A stretch of 20,343 nucleotides of DNA from JAJDIA01 sp031555505 (GCA_031555505.1 JAVBUH010000002.1:1-20343), one strand, 5' to 3'. Shown: positions 1-7,610, numbered from the stretch's first letter. Notes: generated by a model not told the origin, from the letters alone. Program-made: numbers and translations.

Positions 1-288
1 GTCTATTTCACTTCGCAATACAGAAAAAAGTTCCGGTACTAACTGAATCTCGTCCAAACAAATTGTCGCATCCTGATTAGCTTGGAAGAATAACATAGGT
101 TCTCTCAGCTTATTCAGGTCGTCCAAGTTCTGAAGGTCTAAATATAGATAGGCATCCGAATTTTGATAGAGCATTTTCATCAAAGTGGACTTTCCGCATT
201 GCCTTGGGCCTAAAATGGCAACCGCAGGAAATACGCTTAGATTCTCTGTTACAAACGGTTCGATATTTCTGTCAATCAATTTTTGCAT
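1..288 (-). CDS. AAA ATPase, DUF4143-type, N-terminal part (cut by window edge)
   Basis: The minus strand from the ATG at 288-286 stays open to the window edge, giving 96 residues that start MQKLIDRNIEPF. Residues 27-34 form a Walker A motif (GPRQCGKS), and a Walker B-like stretch (ICLDEIQ) lies near residues 79-85. These are hallmarks of the AAA_14/DUF4143 ATPases, a large family of poorly understood, often horizontally acquired NTPases with a C-terminal nuclease-like domain. The C-terminal part lies outside the window, so integrity cannot be judged. It is a distant paralogue of the complete ATPase at 684-1868. A good Bacteroidetes promoter lies just upstream (315-346), which supports a start at or near 288. 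An in-frame GTG further upstream overlaps the -7 box and is therefore unlikely. Family assignment is secure; biological role is unknown. Confidence 0.8.
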   Translation of the reverse strand, partial: MQKLIDRNIEPFVTENLSVFPAVAILGPRQCGKSTLMKMLYQNSDAYLYLDLQNLDDLNKLREPMLFFQANQDATICLDEIQLVPELFSVLRSEID

Positions 289-314
289 ATCATAAATATG
301 ATTTCTATTTTGCA

Positions 315-346
315 CAAATGTAGCGATTGTATTTAAAACTACCAAA
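315..346 (-). promoter_or_regulatory. Bacteroidetes-type promoter for the partial ATPase
   Basis: On the minus strand TTTG (346-343) is followed by a 20-nt spacer and TACATTTG (322-315), a full match to the Bacteroidetes TTTG-N19-21-TAnnTTTG promoter. The predicted transcription start, near 308, leaves about 20 nt before the ATG at 288. Confidence 0.7.
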
Positions 347-386
347 AAAAGAACCGCATTTCTTTTATTTCAGAGAGACCTGGAAA

Positions 387-481
387 ATCCACTCTAATTT
401 GCCCCCTTATATCCAAACGAAACTGATCCCCCATTTCCAATTGAAATTGCCCCTTTCTTCCAATTGAAATTGCCCCCCCCC
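387..481. repeat. Four-copy ~24-bp repeat array, IS21-like terminus remnant
   Basis: Four related units start (TCC) at 388, 412, 436 and 459, a period of 24, 24 and 23 bp. The two right-hand copies share TCCAATTGAAATTGCCCC, and the other two are degenerate (TCCAAACGAAACTGATCCCC and TCCACTCTAATTTGCCCC). Each unit ends in a C-run. Multiple tandem terminal repeats of about 20 bp are a known feature of IS21-family insertion sequence ends, where they bind the transposase. No istA or istB coding sequence is present, so this would be a solitary end or scar. An operator array for the neighbouring ATPase promoter at 315-346 is the alternative. The repeat is directly visible; the IS21 link is from memory of the family. 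Confidence 0.65.
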
Positions 482-533
482 TAAAACCGTTAGATTGTCT
501 TGTTTTATTGGTTGCTTAGTGCTATTTTATTTG

Positions 534-680
534 TTAAAAATACAAAAAAACAGAAGTTGCATTGGAATATCCAGGGATTCCATCTGCTTTTCTTTCTGGA
601 GGATTATGAGAGCCATCTGTAAGTTTAAGTAAAGCATCCTCCAGAGATATCCATGGTATAATCAGTATCTTTCTGTTCAT
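534..680 (-). pseudogene. hsdS-like fragment (type I restriction specificity subunit)
   Basis: A 48-residue reading frame (ATG at 680-678, stop at 536-534) contains WISLEDALLKL followed by TDGSHNPPERKADGIP. This pattern is typical of the first target-recognition domain of type I restriction-modification specificity subunits, where [TS]DG[TS]H-x-x-P-x(5)-GIP precedes a conserved 'ISAKNI'-like segment. After GIP the similarity stops, and the frame ends after 12 more residues, close to the IS21-like repeats at 387-481. A normal HsdS has about 400 residues, so this is a remnant. It begins 3 nt after the stop codon of the ATPase at 684-1868, on the same strand. No hsdM or hsdR is in the window. 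Assignment rests on one motif. Confidence 0.5.
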
Positions 681-683
681 TGC

Positions 684-1868
684 TTAAAACAGCTCTTTCG
701 GGTTAATCTTCAAAAAATCTTCGTAGGGAATTCCGCCAGTACCGACCAATAGCATTTTATTGGGATGAAATCTCTCGTTAAATATCCCCATCCCTGCGTT
801 ATCTGCACTTGCACCACTTTTCACTTCCAACCCTATCACCTTATCTCCCTTCTCAAGAATGAAGTCGACCTCATTATTGCCCTCTCGCCAATAATGGAGA
901 TTATAGCGCTCAGAAATCACATGATTGAGTAAATGAGCACCAACAGACGATTCAACCAATCTGCCCCACAGCTTTGGGTTTACAATGGCTGTCGAGTAGG
1001 TTTCGTCATCCTGCGATGTTAGCAATGCGTTATTATATACCTGGAACTTCGGACTGGATGACCGTTGCCGGATTACGCTCCCTGCATATTTCTCCAATCC
1101 ACCTAACAAACCACAGTCGGATAATAATTTGAGGTAATTTGCCAAGGTAGTTGTATTACCGGCATCCTGTAACTGCCCTGTGATTTTGGTGTATGAAAGA
1201 ATCTGTCCTGAATACAAGCAGCCAAGTTCAAACAATCGTTTTAGTAATGCGGGCTTATCCACACGGGTCAACATCAGAATATCTTTGGAAATACTAGTTT
1301 CTATAAGCGAATCTTTTATATAGCTTTTCCAGCGTTCCTCATCATTGATCAATAAAGCAGAACCCGGATAGCCCCCAAAATAAATATACTGCTCGATTGA
1401 CCAGTCAAAAGCGTTCTGCATTTCAGTAAACGACCAGTGCCCAAGATAAAATGTCTCGAAACGTCCGGCCAGCGATTCGGTTAAACCTTTCTGAATAAGG
1501 AGGCGGGATGATCCTAACAGAATAACCTTTATATTTACGTTCTCGCGGGTATCCTTATCCCACTGCTGTTTGACAACTTCGCTCCAGTTATCTATCTTTT
1601 GTATTTCATCAATCACAAGGAGATATTCCGATGCTCCAGAGGCTTTCATTTTCAGCCTGGCCGTCTCCCAAGCTTGCATTAGCCAAGCCGAGTTAGTTGC
1701 CGAGATAGCATCAGCTGACTCAGATACATATGATATAGACAATTGAGACAGTAACTGATTCACCATAGTAGTTTTACCCACTTGGCGAGGACCAAGGATT
1801 ACCTGAATGAACTTTCGCGGCTCTTCTATTCTTGATTTAACCTGCTTCAAATAAGAACGTTCGTACAT
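684..1868 (-). CDS. AAA ATPase with DUF4143 and PD-(D/E)XK-like C-terminus
   Basis: This complete 394-residue protein has the AAA_14 plus DUF4143 layout. Walker A is GPRQVGKT at residues 26-33 and Walker B is LLVIDE at 83-88. A sensor-like segment (VILLGSSRLL) lies near 115-124, followed by the family's GRFETFYLGHWSFTEM stretch near 135-150. The C-terminal third ends in a PD-(D/E)XK-like nuclease fold signature: HYWREGNNEVDF (about 325-336, with D335), then LEVKSG (347-352, with E348 and K350). Length is normal for the family. Family members are common in accessory regions of Bacteroidetes and archaea; their substrate is unknown, and roles in defence or DNA handling are guesses. The start is supported by a promoter at 1897-1927. 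It is cytosolic, with no signal peptide. Confidence 0.88.
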   Translation of the reverse strand: MYERSYLKQVKSRIEEPRKFIQVILGPRQVGKTTMVNQLLSQLSISYVSESADAISATNSAWLMQAWETARLKMKASGASEYLLVIDEIQKIDNWSEVVKQQWDKDTRENVNIKVILLGSSRLLIQKGLTESLAGRFETFYLGHWSFTEMQNAFDWSIEQYIYFGGYPGSALLINDEERWKSYIKDSLIETSISKDILMLTRVDKPALLKRLFELGCLYSGQILSYTKITGQLQDAGNTTTLANYLKLLSDCGLLGGLEKYAGSVIRQRSSSPKFQVYNNALLTSQDDETYSTAIVNPKLWGRLVESSVGAHLLNHVISERYNLHYWREGNNEVDFILEKGDKVIGLEVKSGASADNAGMGIFNERFHPNKMLLVGTGGIPYEDFLKINPKELF

Positions 1869-1896
1869 CTTGAAATAATTTACTCAATACTGCAAG

Positions 1897-1927
1897 CAAA
1901 TTTACTCAAAGTATTCAGACTGACAAA
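1897..1927 (-). promoter_or_regulatory. Bacteroidetes-type promoter for the DUF4143 ATPase
   Basis: Minus-strand TTTG (1927-1924), a 19-nt spacer, then TAAATTTG (1904-1897) match the Bacteroidetes consensus exactly. Transcription would start near 1890, about 22 nt ahead of the ATG at 1868-1866. The promoter overlaps the end of the decayed frame at 1902-2033. Confidence 0.7.
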
Positions 1928-2033
1928 ATAAACTGGATTTTTTATAAGATTCTTCTCCACTGATCCAATCCTCTTCCGCCATTAAGCTGGCTAATACAGC
2001 CAATCGTAATTTAGTAAATAGCACGGAACTGTC
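1902..2033 (-). pseudogene. Decayed ORF, possibly a winged-helix regulator fragment
   Basis: Between two intact genes the minus strand has an open stretch reading DSSVLFTKLRLAVLASLMAEEDW and then about 20 more residues to a stop at 1904-1902. The 'LxxKLRLAVLxxLMAEE' part resembles the first helices of small winged-helix (ArsR/MarR-like) regulators of the kind common in Bacteroidetes. There is no ATG start (a GTG exists at 2024-2022), a stop codon lies just upstream, and the recognition helix is missing. Upstream, in another frame (about 2020-2160), is a further open stretch containing FIKFNGRANGGYALCDFTQ that I do not recognise. The region therefore looks like gene debris. The regulator assignment is a weak inference. 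Confidence 0.3.
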
Positions 2034-2161
2034 GATTGTGTAAAGTCACACAAGGCATATCCTCCATTTGCACGACCATTAAACTTGATAAAACATGTCA
2101 TCATTACACGTGAAGCCAAAACTCCCCACTTGGTATCTACGGAGCTTTTTGTAAAAACAAT

Positions 2162-2524
2162 CTAACCATTACGATATTCGGCTTGTTTCTTTTTGGGTAA
2201 TTTCAGAACTACTTCGTCTGCCGAATGTCGGATCAGTTCTTTAATCAGGTCGTCAGGTACGTCGCTTTCCAGTATAACCCAATTCCACAAAAGGGTCTTA
2301 AAATCGTCGGGGACGATGCCGTTGTATCTGTCACGCAGTTCAACCGACCTCTCTGCGTTGCATTTAAGGTATGCCCTGAATTTGCCGTTCTGGGGTTCTA
2401 ACATTATATAGACAAATATCTTCCCCATCACTTTACACACCAGCACATTGCGGTGCTGCAAAGAGATCGATTCTTCTACACCTTTTACCGATAGGCAGTA
2501 TGCACGAAATTCTTCAATATTCAT
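2162..2524 (-). CDS. MmcQ/YjbR family protein
   Basis: This 120-residue protein has the MmcQ/YjbR (CyaY-like fold) pattern. It starts MNIEEFRAYCLSVKGVEES, has KVMGKIFVYIML near residues 31-42 and LKCNAERSVELRDRYNGIVP near 53-72, and ends DDLIKELIRHSADEVVLKLPKKK. Length is typical of the family (about 115-125). Family members are predicted DNA-binding proteins, and their cellular role is unknown. Some usually well-kept positions differ: the FPF/FPW segment after 'VEES' reads ISLQH, the HMNK-x-HW segment reads FKTLLW, and the usual HSY near the C-terminus is HSA. The gene may be drifting or a divergent subfamily. It is divergent from purL, with a 297-nt spacer that holds regulatory signals. I found no convincing -7 box for it. 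Confidence 0.8.
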   Translation of the reverse strand: MNIEEFRAYCLSVKGVEESISLQHRNVLVCKVMGKIFVYIMLEPQNGKFRAYLKCNAERSVELRDRYNGIVPDDFKTLLWNWVILESDVPDDLIKELIRHSADEVVLKLPKKKQAEYRNG

Positions 2525-2671
2525 TTCTCACTGATTAACAGTGGCAAGTTATAAAAAATATGGTAGAAATCAAAGCGAAAAAGCGAAAGCATTCTTACCG
2601 ACTCTCAATGATTAGTTGTGCCTCCCTATATATTGCCTATACTTCTCCTATATCCCTCCTGTATCCTCTTT

Positions 2672-2689
2672 CGTCCGGAAGCCCGGACG
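2672..2689. repeat. Small GC-rich inverted repeat in the mmcQ-purL spacer
   Basis: CGTCCGG (2672-2678) and CCGGACG (2683-2689) are perfect inverted arms around a 4-nt loop. No T-tract follows on either strand, so it is not a good terminator. It could be an operator or part of an RNA structure. Most of the rest of 2525-2700 shows nothing recognisable. Confidence 0.4.
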
Positions 2690-2704
2690 TATGCAACTTT
2701 CTAA

Positions 2705-2725
2705 TGAACAAACGTGATTTGTTCA
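2705..2725. promoter_or_regulatory. Candidate purL operator (inverted repeat)
   Basis: TGAACAAA (2705-2712), a 5-nt spacer and TTTGTTCA (2718-2725) form a perfect 8-bp dyad. It ends 6 nt before the -33-like TTTG of the purL promoter (2732-2735), a usual place for a transcription factor site. The regulator is unknown. Confidence 0.45.
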
Positions 2726-2731
2726 ACAGAA

Positions 2732-2765
2732 TTTGGGTAAATTCGATTAGTAAGCGTTATCTTTG
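2732..2765 (+). promoter_or_regulatory. Bacteroidetes-type promoter for purL
   Basis: TTTG (2732-2735), a slightly long 22-nt spacer, and TATCTTTG (2758-2765) fit the Bacteroidetes promoter pattern. Transcription would start near 2770-2772, giving a leader of about 50 nt with a CGGCC/GGCCG hairpin (2776-2789) close to its 5' end. Confidence 0.6.
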
Positions 2766-2795
2766 CACGCGAAAACGGCCGGGTGGCCGAAAGGG

Positions 2796-2825
2796 ATGAA
2801 ATTCTTAAATATACAGACGATATGA
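2796..2825 (+). other. Possible 9-codon leader ORF overlapping the purL start
   Basis: ATG at 2796 encodes MKFLNIQTI and stops at TGA 2823-2825, which overlaps the purL ATG (2822-2824) as ATGA. The layout would allow translational coupling, but a 9-codon frame arises easily by chance. Confidence 0.25.
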
Positions 2826-5800
2826 TCTTATTTTTCAGGTCTTCAACAAAGACGGTGCTGGCAGTTGAGGCGGCACAAACATTCTCCCCCGAAGATATTC
2901 AGAAGTTGGTTTGGCTGTTCAGTGAGGCTTCCCCCGTGCAGGGAACGTCGATGGACGGTTGGTTCGTAGGGCCGCGTCGCGAGATGATTACGCCGTGGAG
3001 TACGAATGCGGTCGAAATCACGCAGAACATGGGTGTCCGGGGGATTAGCCGTATTGAAGAATATTTTCCGGCAACTTCGGGGGATGCAGCGCACGATCCG
3101 ATGTTGCAGCGTATCTACAACGGACTGAACCAGGATATATTCACCATCAACAAACAGCCTGATCCGATTGTCTGTATCGACGATATCGCCGCCTACAACC
3201 AGCAGGAAGGCCTCGCCCTGAGTGACGAAGAAGTAGCCTACCTCAACGAAGTAAGCAACAAACTGGCTCGCAAGCTCACAGACAGCGAAGTGTACGGCTT
3301 TGCCCAGGTTAACTCGGAACATTGCCGGCATAAAATCTTCGGCGGAACATTCGTGATAGACGGCGTGGAACAGGAAAGTTCCCTCTTCAACCTGATCAAG
3401 AAAACTGCTGCCGAGAACCCAAACAAACTCGTCTCGGCCTACAAAGACAACGTAGCCTTCAACGCTGGCCCCAAGATGGAGCAATTCGCTCCACTGTCGG
3501 GCGACAAACCCGACTTCTTTGCCGTAAAGGAGATCGATACCGTGATCTCCCTCAAGGCCGAAACGCATAACGTCCCCACCACGGTAGAACCCTTCAACGG
3601 CGCTTCAACCGGTACCGGCGGCGAAATTCGCGACCGACTGGGCGGTGGAAAAGCATCCCTGCCGATTGCCGGTACAGCCGTCTATATGACGTCCTATCCC
3701 CGCACCGAAGGCGCTCGTGAATGGGAAAAAATTCTCGATCCACGCCAATGGCTCTACCAAACACCGGAGCAGATCCTGATCAAAGCCTCCAACGGCGCCT
3801 CAAGCTTTGGGAACCATTTCGGCCAACCGCTCATCTGCGGTTCGCTACTCACGTTTGAACACGCCGAAAACGGCAAGAAATATGGCTACGATAAAGTAAT
3901 CATGCTCGCCGGAGGCGTAGGCTATGCCAACCGCCGGGATGCGCTGAAAGGTGATCCCCAACCAGGTGAAAAAGTGGTGGTGATCGGTGGTGACAACTAC
4001 CGCATCGGTATGGGCGGCGGCGCCGTGTCGTCTGTCGATACAGGCCAGTTTACCAGCGGCATCGAACTGAATGCCGTACAACGCGCCAACCCGGAAATGC
4101 AGAAGCGGGCGGCCAACGTGATCCGTGCGATTGCTGAATCGGATGAGAACCCGATCGTCTCCATCCACGACCACGGTGCTGGCGGACACCTCAACTGCCT
4201 CTCTGAGTTGATAGAAGCTACGGGCGGACGCATCGATATGAGCCGGTTGCCGATCGGTGACTCCACGCTGTCAGCCAAAGAAATCATCGGTAATGAAAGC
4301 CAGGAACGCATGGGCCTGCTGATGAAAGAGGAAGACGTGGCTCGCGTACGCCGCATTGCCGAACGTGAACGTGCCCCGATGTATGTCGTAGGAGAGACCA
4401 CCAACGATATGAAGCTTGTATTTGAACAAGCCGACGGCAAAAAACCCATCGACCTCAAACTCGAATACATGTTCGGTAAGCCCCCGAAAACTGTCATGAC
4501 CGACCGGACAGTGACCGAAATCCACCAACCGGTCGTTTACAAGGAATCTAACCTGCATCATTACCTGGAGAACGTACTCCAACTTGAAGCGGTAGCCTGC
4601 AAAGACTGGCTCACCAATAAGGTTGACCGCTCGGTAACAGGCAAAGTAGCTCGCCAGCAATGCCAGGGCGAATTGCAACTGCCCTTGAGTGACCTGGGTG
4701 CCGTAGCCATCGATTACCGCGGAAAAGCAGGAATTGCCACCTCTATCGGCCATGCACCGCAGGTAGCCATGATTGACCCTGCTGCCGGTTCAGTAATGGC
4801 GATTGCCGAATCGCTGACCAACATCGTTTTCGCTCCGCTTGCCGATCACCTGGAAGGAGTCTCCCTGAGCGCCAACTGGATGTGGCCATGCCGCAACGAA
4901 GGCGAAGACGCCCGCTTGTATAAAGCAGTACAGGCCGCCTCAGACTTCGCCTGCGAACTGGGTATCAATATCCCTACCGGTAAAGACTCCCTGTCCATGA
5001 CACAGAAATACGGCAGTGAAAAGGTCATCGCTCCGGGTACAGTTATCATCTCGGCAGGTGCCGAAGTGAGCGACGTACGGAAGATCGTATCCCCGGTATT
5101 ATCCAAAGAAACAAACACAAGCATTTACTATATCGACTTCTCGTTCGATACCTTTAAGTTAGGTGGTTCTGCCTTCGCACAGGCCTTAAACAAGCTGGGC
5201 GATGAAGTGCCTTCCGTACAGGATTCGGAATACTTCCGTGATGCATTCAACGCCATACAGGACGCGATCGAAAAACGCCTCATCCTGGCCGGACATGACA
5301 TCTCAGCCGGCGGTATGATCACCACCCTGCTGGAAATGTGCTTCGCCAATGTGGAAGGCGGCCTCGAAGTAAACCTCGACAAACTCGCCGAAACAGACAT
5401 CGTAAAGATACTCTTCGCCGAGAACCCCGGTATCCTGGTACAGGTAAAAGAAAAGAAAGCGTTCGAAAAACTGCTGGAAGACGCCGGCGTAGGCTTTGCT
5501 ATCATAGCGAAACCAACCAATGAGCGCCATATCCTGGTATCGAAAGACGGCGTACAGTATCACTTCGGCATCGATTATATGCGCGACGTATGGTACAAGT
5601 CTTCCTACCAACTGGATATCCGCCAGAGCGGTAGTGTATGTGCCGGCAACCGCTTCGAAAACTACAAGATGCAGCCGCTGGCATTCAAATACCCGAAACA
5701 TTTCACCGGCAAGCTCTCGTCCTACGGCTTGACAGCAGGCGAACGGAAACCCTCAGGCATCAAAGCCGCAGTTATCCGTGAAAAAGGATCGCAATGTGAA

Positions 5801-6514
5801 CGCGAATCCGCATACGCCCTGTATCTGGCCGGCTTCGATGTGAAAGATGTACACATGACCGACCTCGCATCCGGTCGTGAAACCCTCGAAGATGTAAACT
5901 TTATCCTCTTCGTGGGCGGCTTCTCCAACTCCGACGTACTGGGCTCTGCCAAAGGATGGGCCGGCGGCTTCCTCTACAATGAAAAAGCGAAGAAAGCCAT
6001 CGACAACTACTACGCCCGGAAAGACACCCTAAGCAGGGGTATCTGTAACGGCTGCCAGTTGATGGCGGAATTGGAGGTGCAATATCCGGAGCATGAGAAA
6101 AAGCACAAGATGTTACACAACGACTCCCACAAGTTTGAATCCGAATTCGTCACACTGGAAGTGCCTAAGAACCACTCCGTAATGTTCAGTTCGCTGAGCG
6201 GCTCAAAGATCGGCGCCTGGGTAGCACACGGTGAAGGTAAGTTCTCCTTTCCCTACGAAGAAAAAGCCTACCACGTAATCGCCAAATACAATTACGAAGG
6301 TTATCCCGCCAACCCCAACGGCTCGCCATGGGCAGTTGCCGGCGTCTGCTCGGCCGACGGCCGCCACCTCTCCATGATGCCCCATCCCGAACGCGCCATG
6401 TTCCCCTGGCAGTGTGGCTATTATCCGGAAGACCGCGCCCGGACGGATGAGGTAACCCCTTGGATCGAAGCCTTCGTTAATGCCCGCAAGTGGGTCGAAG
6501 AGACAAAGAAATAA
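2822..6514 (+). CDS. purL: Phosphoribosylformylglycinamidine synthase (FGAM synthase)
   Basis: PurL converts FGAR, glutamine and ATP to FGAM, the fourth step of de novo purine synthesis, in the cytosol. This is the large single-chain form (1230 residues from the ATG at 2822), with the synthetase and glutaminase parts fused. Visible marks are NSEHCRHKIF near residue 165, ETHNVPTTVEPFNGASTGTG near 250-270, and at the C-terminus a class I glutamine amidotransferase with GICNG (nucleophile Cys1075) and MMPHPER (His1188, Glu1190). An upstream in-frame GTG at 2783 would add 13 residues, but relatives begin at MILFF-like sequence, so I choose 2822. The start overlaps the stop of a 9-codon ORF (2796-2825) in an ATGA arrangement. 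It stands alone with its own promoter. No clear intrinsic terminator follows. Confidence 0.96.
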   Translation: MILFFRSSTKTVLAVEAAQTFSPEDIQKLVWLFSEASPVQGTSMDGWFVGPRREMITPWSTNAVEITQNMGVRGISRIEEYFPATSGDAAHDPMLQRIYNGLNQDIFTINKQPDPIVCIDDIAAYNQQEGLALSDEEVAYLNEVSNKLARKLTDSEVYGFAQVNSEHCRHKIFGGTFVIDGVEQESSLFNLIKKTAAENPNKLVSAYKDNVAFNAGPKMEQFAPLSGDKPDFFAVKEIDTVISLKAETHNVPTTVEPFNGASTGTGGEIRDRLGGGKASLPIAGTAVYMTSYPRTEGAREWEKILDPRQWLYQTPEQILIKASNGASSFGNHFGQPLICGSLLTFEHAENGKKYGYDKVIMLAGGVGYANRRDALKGDPQPGEKVVVIGGDNYRIGMGGGAVSSVDTGQFTSGIELNAVQRANPEMQKRAANVIRAIAESDENPIVSIHDHGAGGHLNCLSELIEATGGRIDMSRLPIGDSTLSAKEIIGNESQERMGLLMKEEDVARVRRIAERERAPMYVVGETTNDMKLVFEQADGKKPIDLKLEYMFGKPPKTVMTDRTVTEIHQPVVYKESNLHHYLENVLQLEAVACKDWLTNKVDRSVTGKVARQQCQGELQLPLSDLGAVAIDYRGKAGIATSIGHAPQVAMIDPAAGSVMAIAESLTNIVFAPLADHLEGVSLSANWMWPCRNEGEDARLYKAVQAASDFACELGINIPTGKDSLSMTQKYGSEKVIAPGTVIISAGAEVSDVRKIVSPVLSKETNTSIYYIDFSFDTFKLGGSAFAQALNKLGDEVPSVQDSEYFRDAFNAIQDAIEKRLILAGHDISAGGMITTLLEMCFANVEGGLEVNLDKLAETDIVKILFAENPGILVQVKEKKAFEKLLEDAGVGFAIIAKPTNERHILVSKDGVQYHFGIDYMRDVWYKSSYQLDIRQSGSVCAGNRFENYKMQPLAFKYPKHFTGKLSSYGLTAGERKPSGIKAAVIREKGSQCERESAYALYLAGFDVKDVHMTDLASGRETLEDVNFILFVGGFSNSDVLGSAKGWAGGFLYNEKAKKAIDNYYARKDTLSRGICNGCQLMAELEVQYPEHEKKHKMLHNDSHKFESEFVTLEVPKNHSVMFSSLSGSKIGAWVAHGEGKFSFPYEEKAYHVIAKYNYEGYPANPNGSPWAVAGVCSADGRHLSMMPHPERAMFPWQCGYYPEDRARTDEVTPWIEAFVNARKWVEETKK

Positions 6515-6689
6515 GACAGGCTGAGGCCCGAAATACTGAAAATAACGAAATAGGCTGTGTCCTTCTTTTCGTAATATACTTGCTTATGTTCTTCCTTTCT
6601 TTTTTGCAATGCAGCGAATACGGACAATCCTACATCTATTATGTTAAATGGTTGTTTTTTTAATTTCCCGTAACTCAAAATTGACTGAC

Positions 6690-7361
6690 ATGATGAAGAA
6701 GTGGATGTTGCTTTTTGTGTATGGTGTATGGTCGTTTTCAGGCTTATGCCAGCAGCCGAAGAACTATAAGAATGAGTTTCAGTTGACCGTAGGCCTGAAT
6801 TCTTACATGGCTTTGGATGTTGAACCGACTTACTCGTATATGTTTTTAAAGTATGTAGGTGTGGTAGGTGGCTTCAAGGGAACGGCAGAGATCGTTGAGA
6901 ACCTGCATTATCCGTTGAACGGCCCCGACTATCAATGGCGGTTAACCAATAGAGATGAAGCCGTTTCGTTATTGTTCCGGACCGGATTGCGTCTGAAGAT
7001 CCCAATCCTGTCTGATGGCGTCTCTTTCGTTTGTGAGCCTACGGCCCTTTTCAATCTTATCCCCAACGAGTCGCTGGAGTTTTATTATAGAAATATGCAT
7101 AATATCCTCGATCTTCCCTATTCGGGAAACTCCCGAACTGTGAAAAATACTGGAGGCGATGTCGTATTTTTCAGCTTGAAGAACCATGTCTCTATTGAAT
7201 TCGACCGGTATGTCGCTATTCTCGGTTATGATATTTCCACGTATGATATCTATTCGAGCCGACGGAACATTGTGATTGAAGGGGATGCATTGAACGACTA
7301 TCTTCCTTCCAAAACGAAGTTTATGCATTGCGGGTTTATTGGATTGGGGTATCTCTTTTAG
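6690..7361 (+). CDS. Exported protein, probable small outer-membrane beta-barrel
   Basis: I do not recognise the family. The frame is open from 6648, but a Sec signal peptide starts at MMKKWMLLFVYGVWSFSGLCQQ, so I place the start at 6690 (223 residues); 6693 is equally possible. After the signal come alternating hydrophobic and polar strands (for example FQLTVGLNSYMALDVEPTYSYMFLKYVGVVGGFKG). The chain ends GFIGLGYLF with a terminal Phe, a common feature of outer-membrane beta-barrels. It follows purL by 175 nt, with only a weak -7-like box between them, so its promoter is not secure. It is followed by decayed coding sequence in the same frame (7434-7610), so it might be the front part of a formerly longer or duplicated locus. 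Function unknown. Confidence 0.7.
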   Translation: MMKKWMLLFVYGVWSFSGLCQQPKNYKNEFQLTVGLNSYMALDVEPTYSYMFLKYVGVVGGFKGTAEIVENLHYPLNGPDYQWRLTNRDEAVSLLFRTGLRLKIPILSDGVSFVCEPTALFNLIPNESLEFYYRNMHNILDLPYSGNSRTVKNTGGDVVFFSLKNHVSIEFDRYVAILGYDISTYDIYSSRRNIVIEGDALNDYLPSKTKFMHCGFIGLGYLF

Positions 7362-7433
7362 ATTCATGTATGGTGGTATGCACCGTGAATTTATGGAATT
7401 GTCACACAGGTGTACTCATCCAGCTATACGTAG

Positions 7434-7610
7434 CGTGATACGAAAGAAAATACTGGTACACGGTATTCGCTGGCGGTGAACGGAAATATGAACGGTGATT
7501 TTGTTTCGTCCAAAGATTTGGCTTATATTTACGACCCGAATAACGCTGATATGTCTGCATATCTGTGTAAAGGTATTCAGGCAATCCTACACATAAATCA
7601 GATACAATGA
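7434..7610 (+). pseudogene. C-terminal fragment of an unidentified dead gene
   Basis: After a TAG at 7431-7433, an open frame reads RDTKENTGTRYSLAVNGN and continues through SSKDLAYIYDPNNADMSAYLC to a TGA at 7608-7610. The composition is protein-like. The frame is also readable upstream of the TAG (IYGIVTQVYSSSYT), but it is broken by further stops back to the end of the gene at 6690-7361, with which it is in phase. An internal ATG at 7488 would give a 40-residue ORF. The terminal TGA overlaps the ATG of the next gene. I do not recognise the family. It looks like the tail of a degraded exported protein gene. Confidence 0.4.
7500..7531 (+). promoter_or_regulatory. Possible promoter for the glycerophosphodiesterase gene
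   Basis: TTTG (7500-7503), a 20-nt spacer and TATATTTA (7524-7531) differ from the Bacteroidetes consensus only in the last base of the -7 box. The leader would be about 70 nt. It lies inside the decayed frame 7434-7610. Confidence 0.4.

Noticed and set aside
2672..2689. GC-rich hairpin as terminator
   Set aside because: No T-tract follows on either strand and no gene ends into it.
2776..2795. D-arm-like sequence (GGTGGCCGAAAGG) resembling a class II tRNA
   Set aside because: No acceptor stem, anticodon arm, T-arm or CCA follows; purL coding sequence begins within 50 nt.
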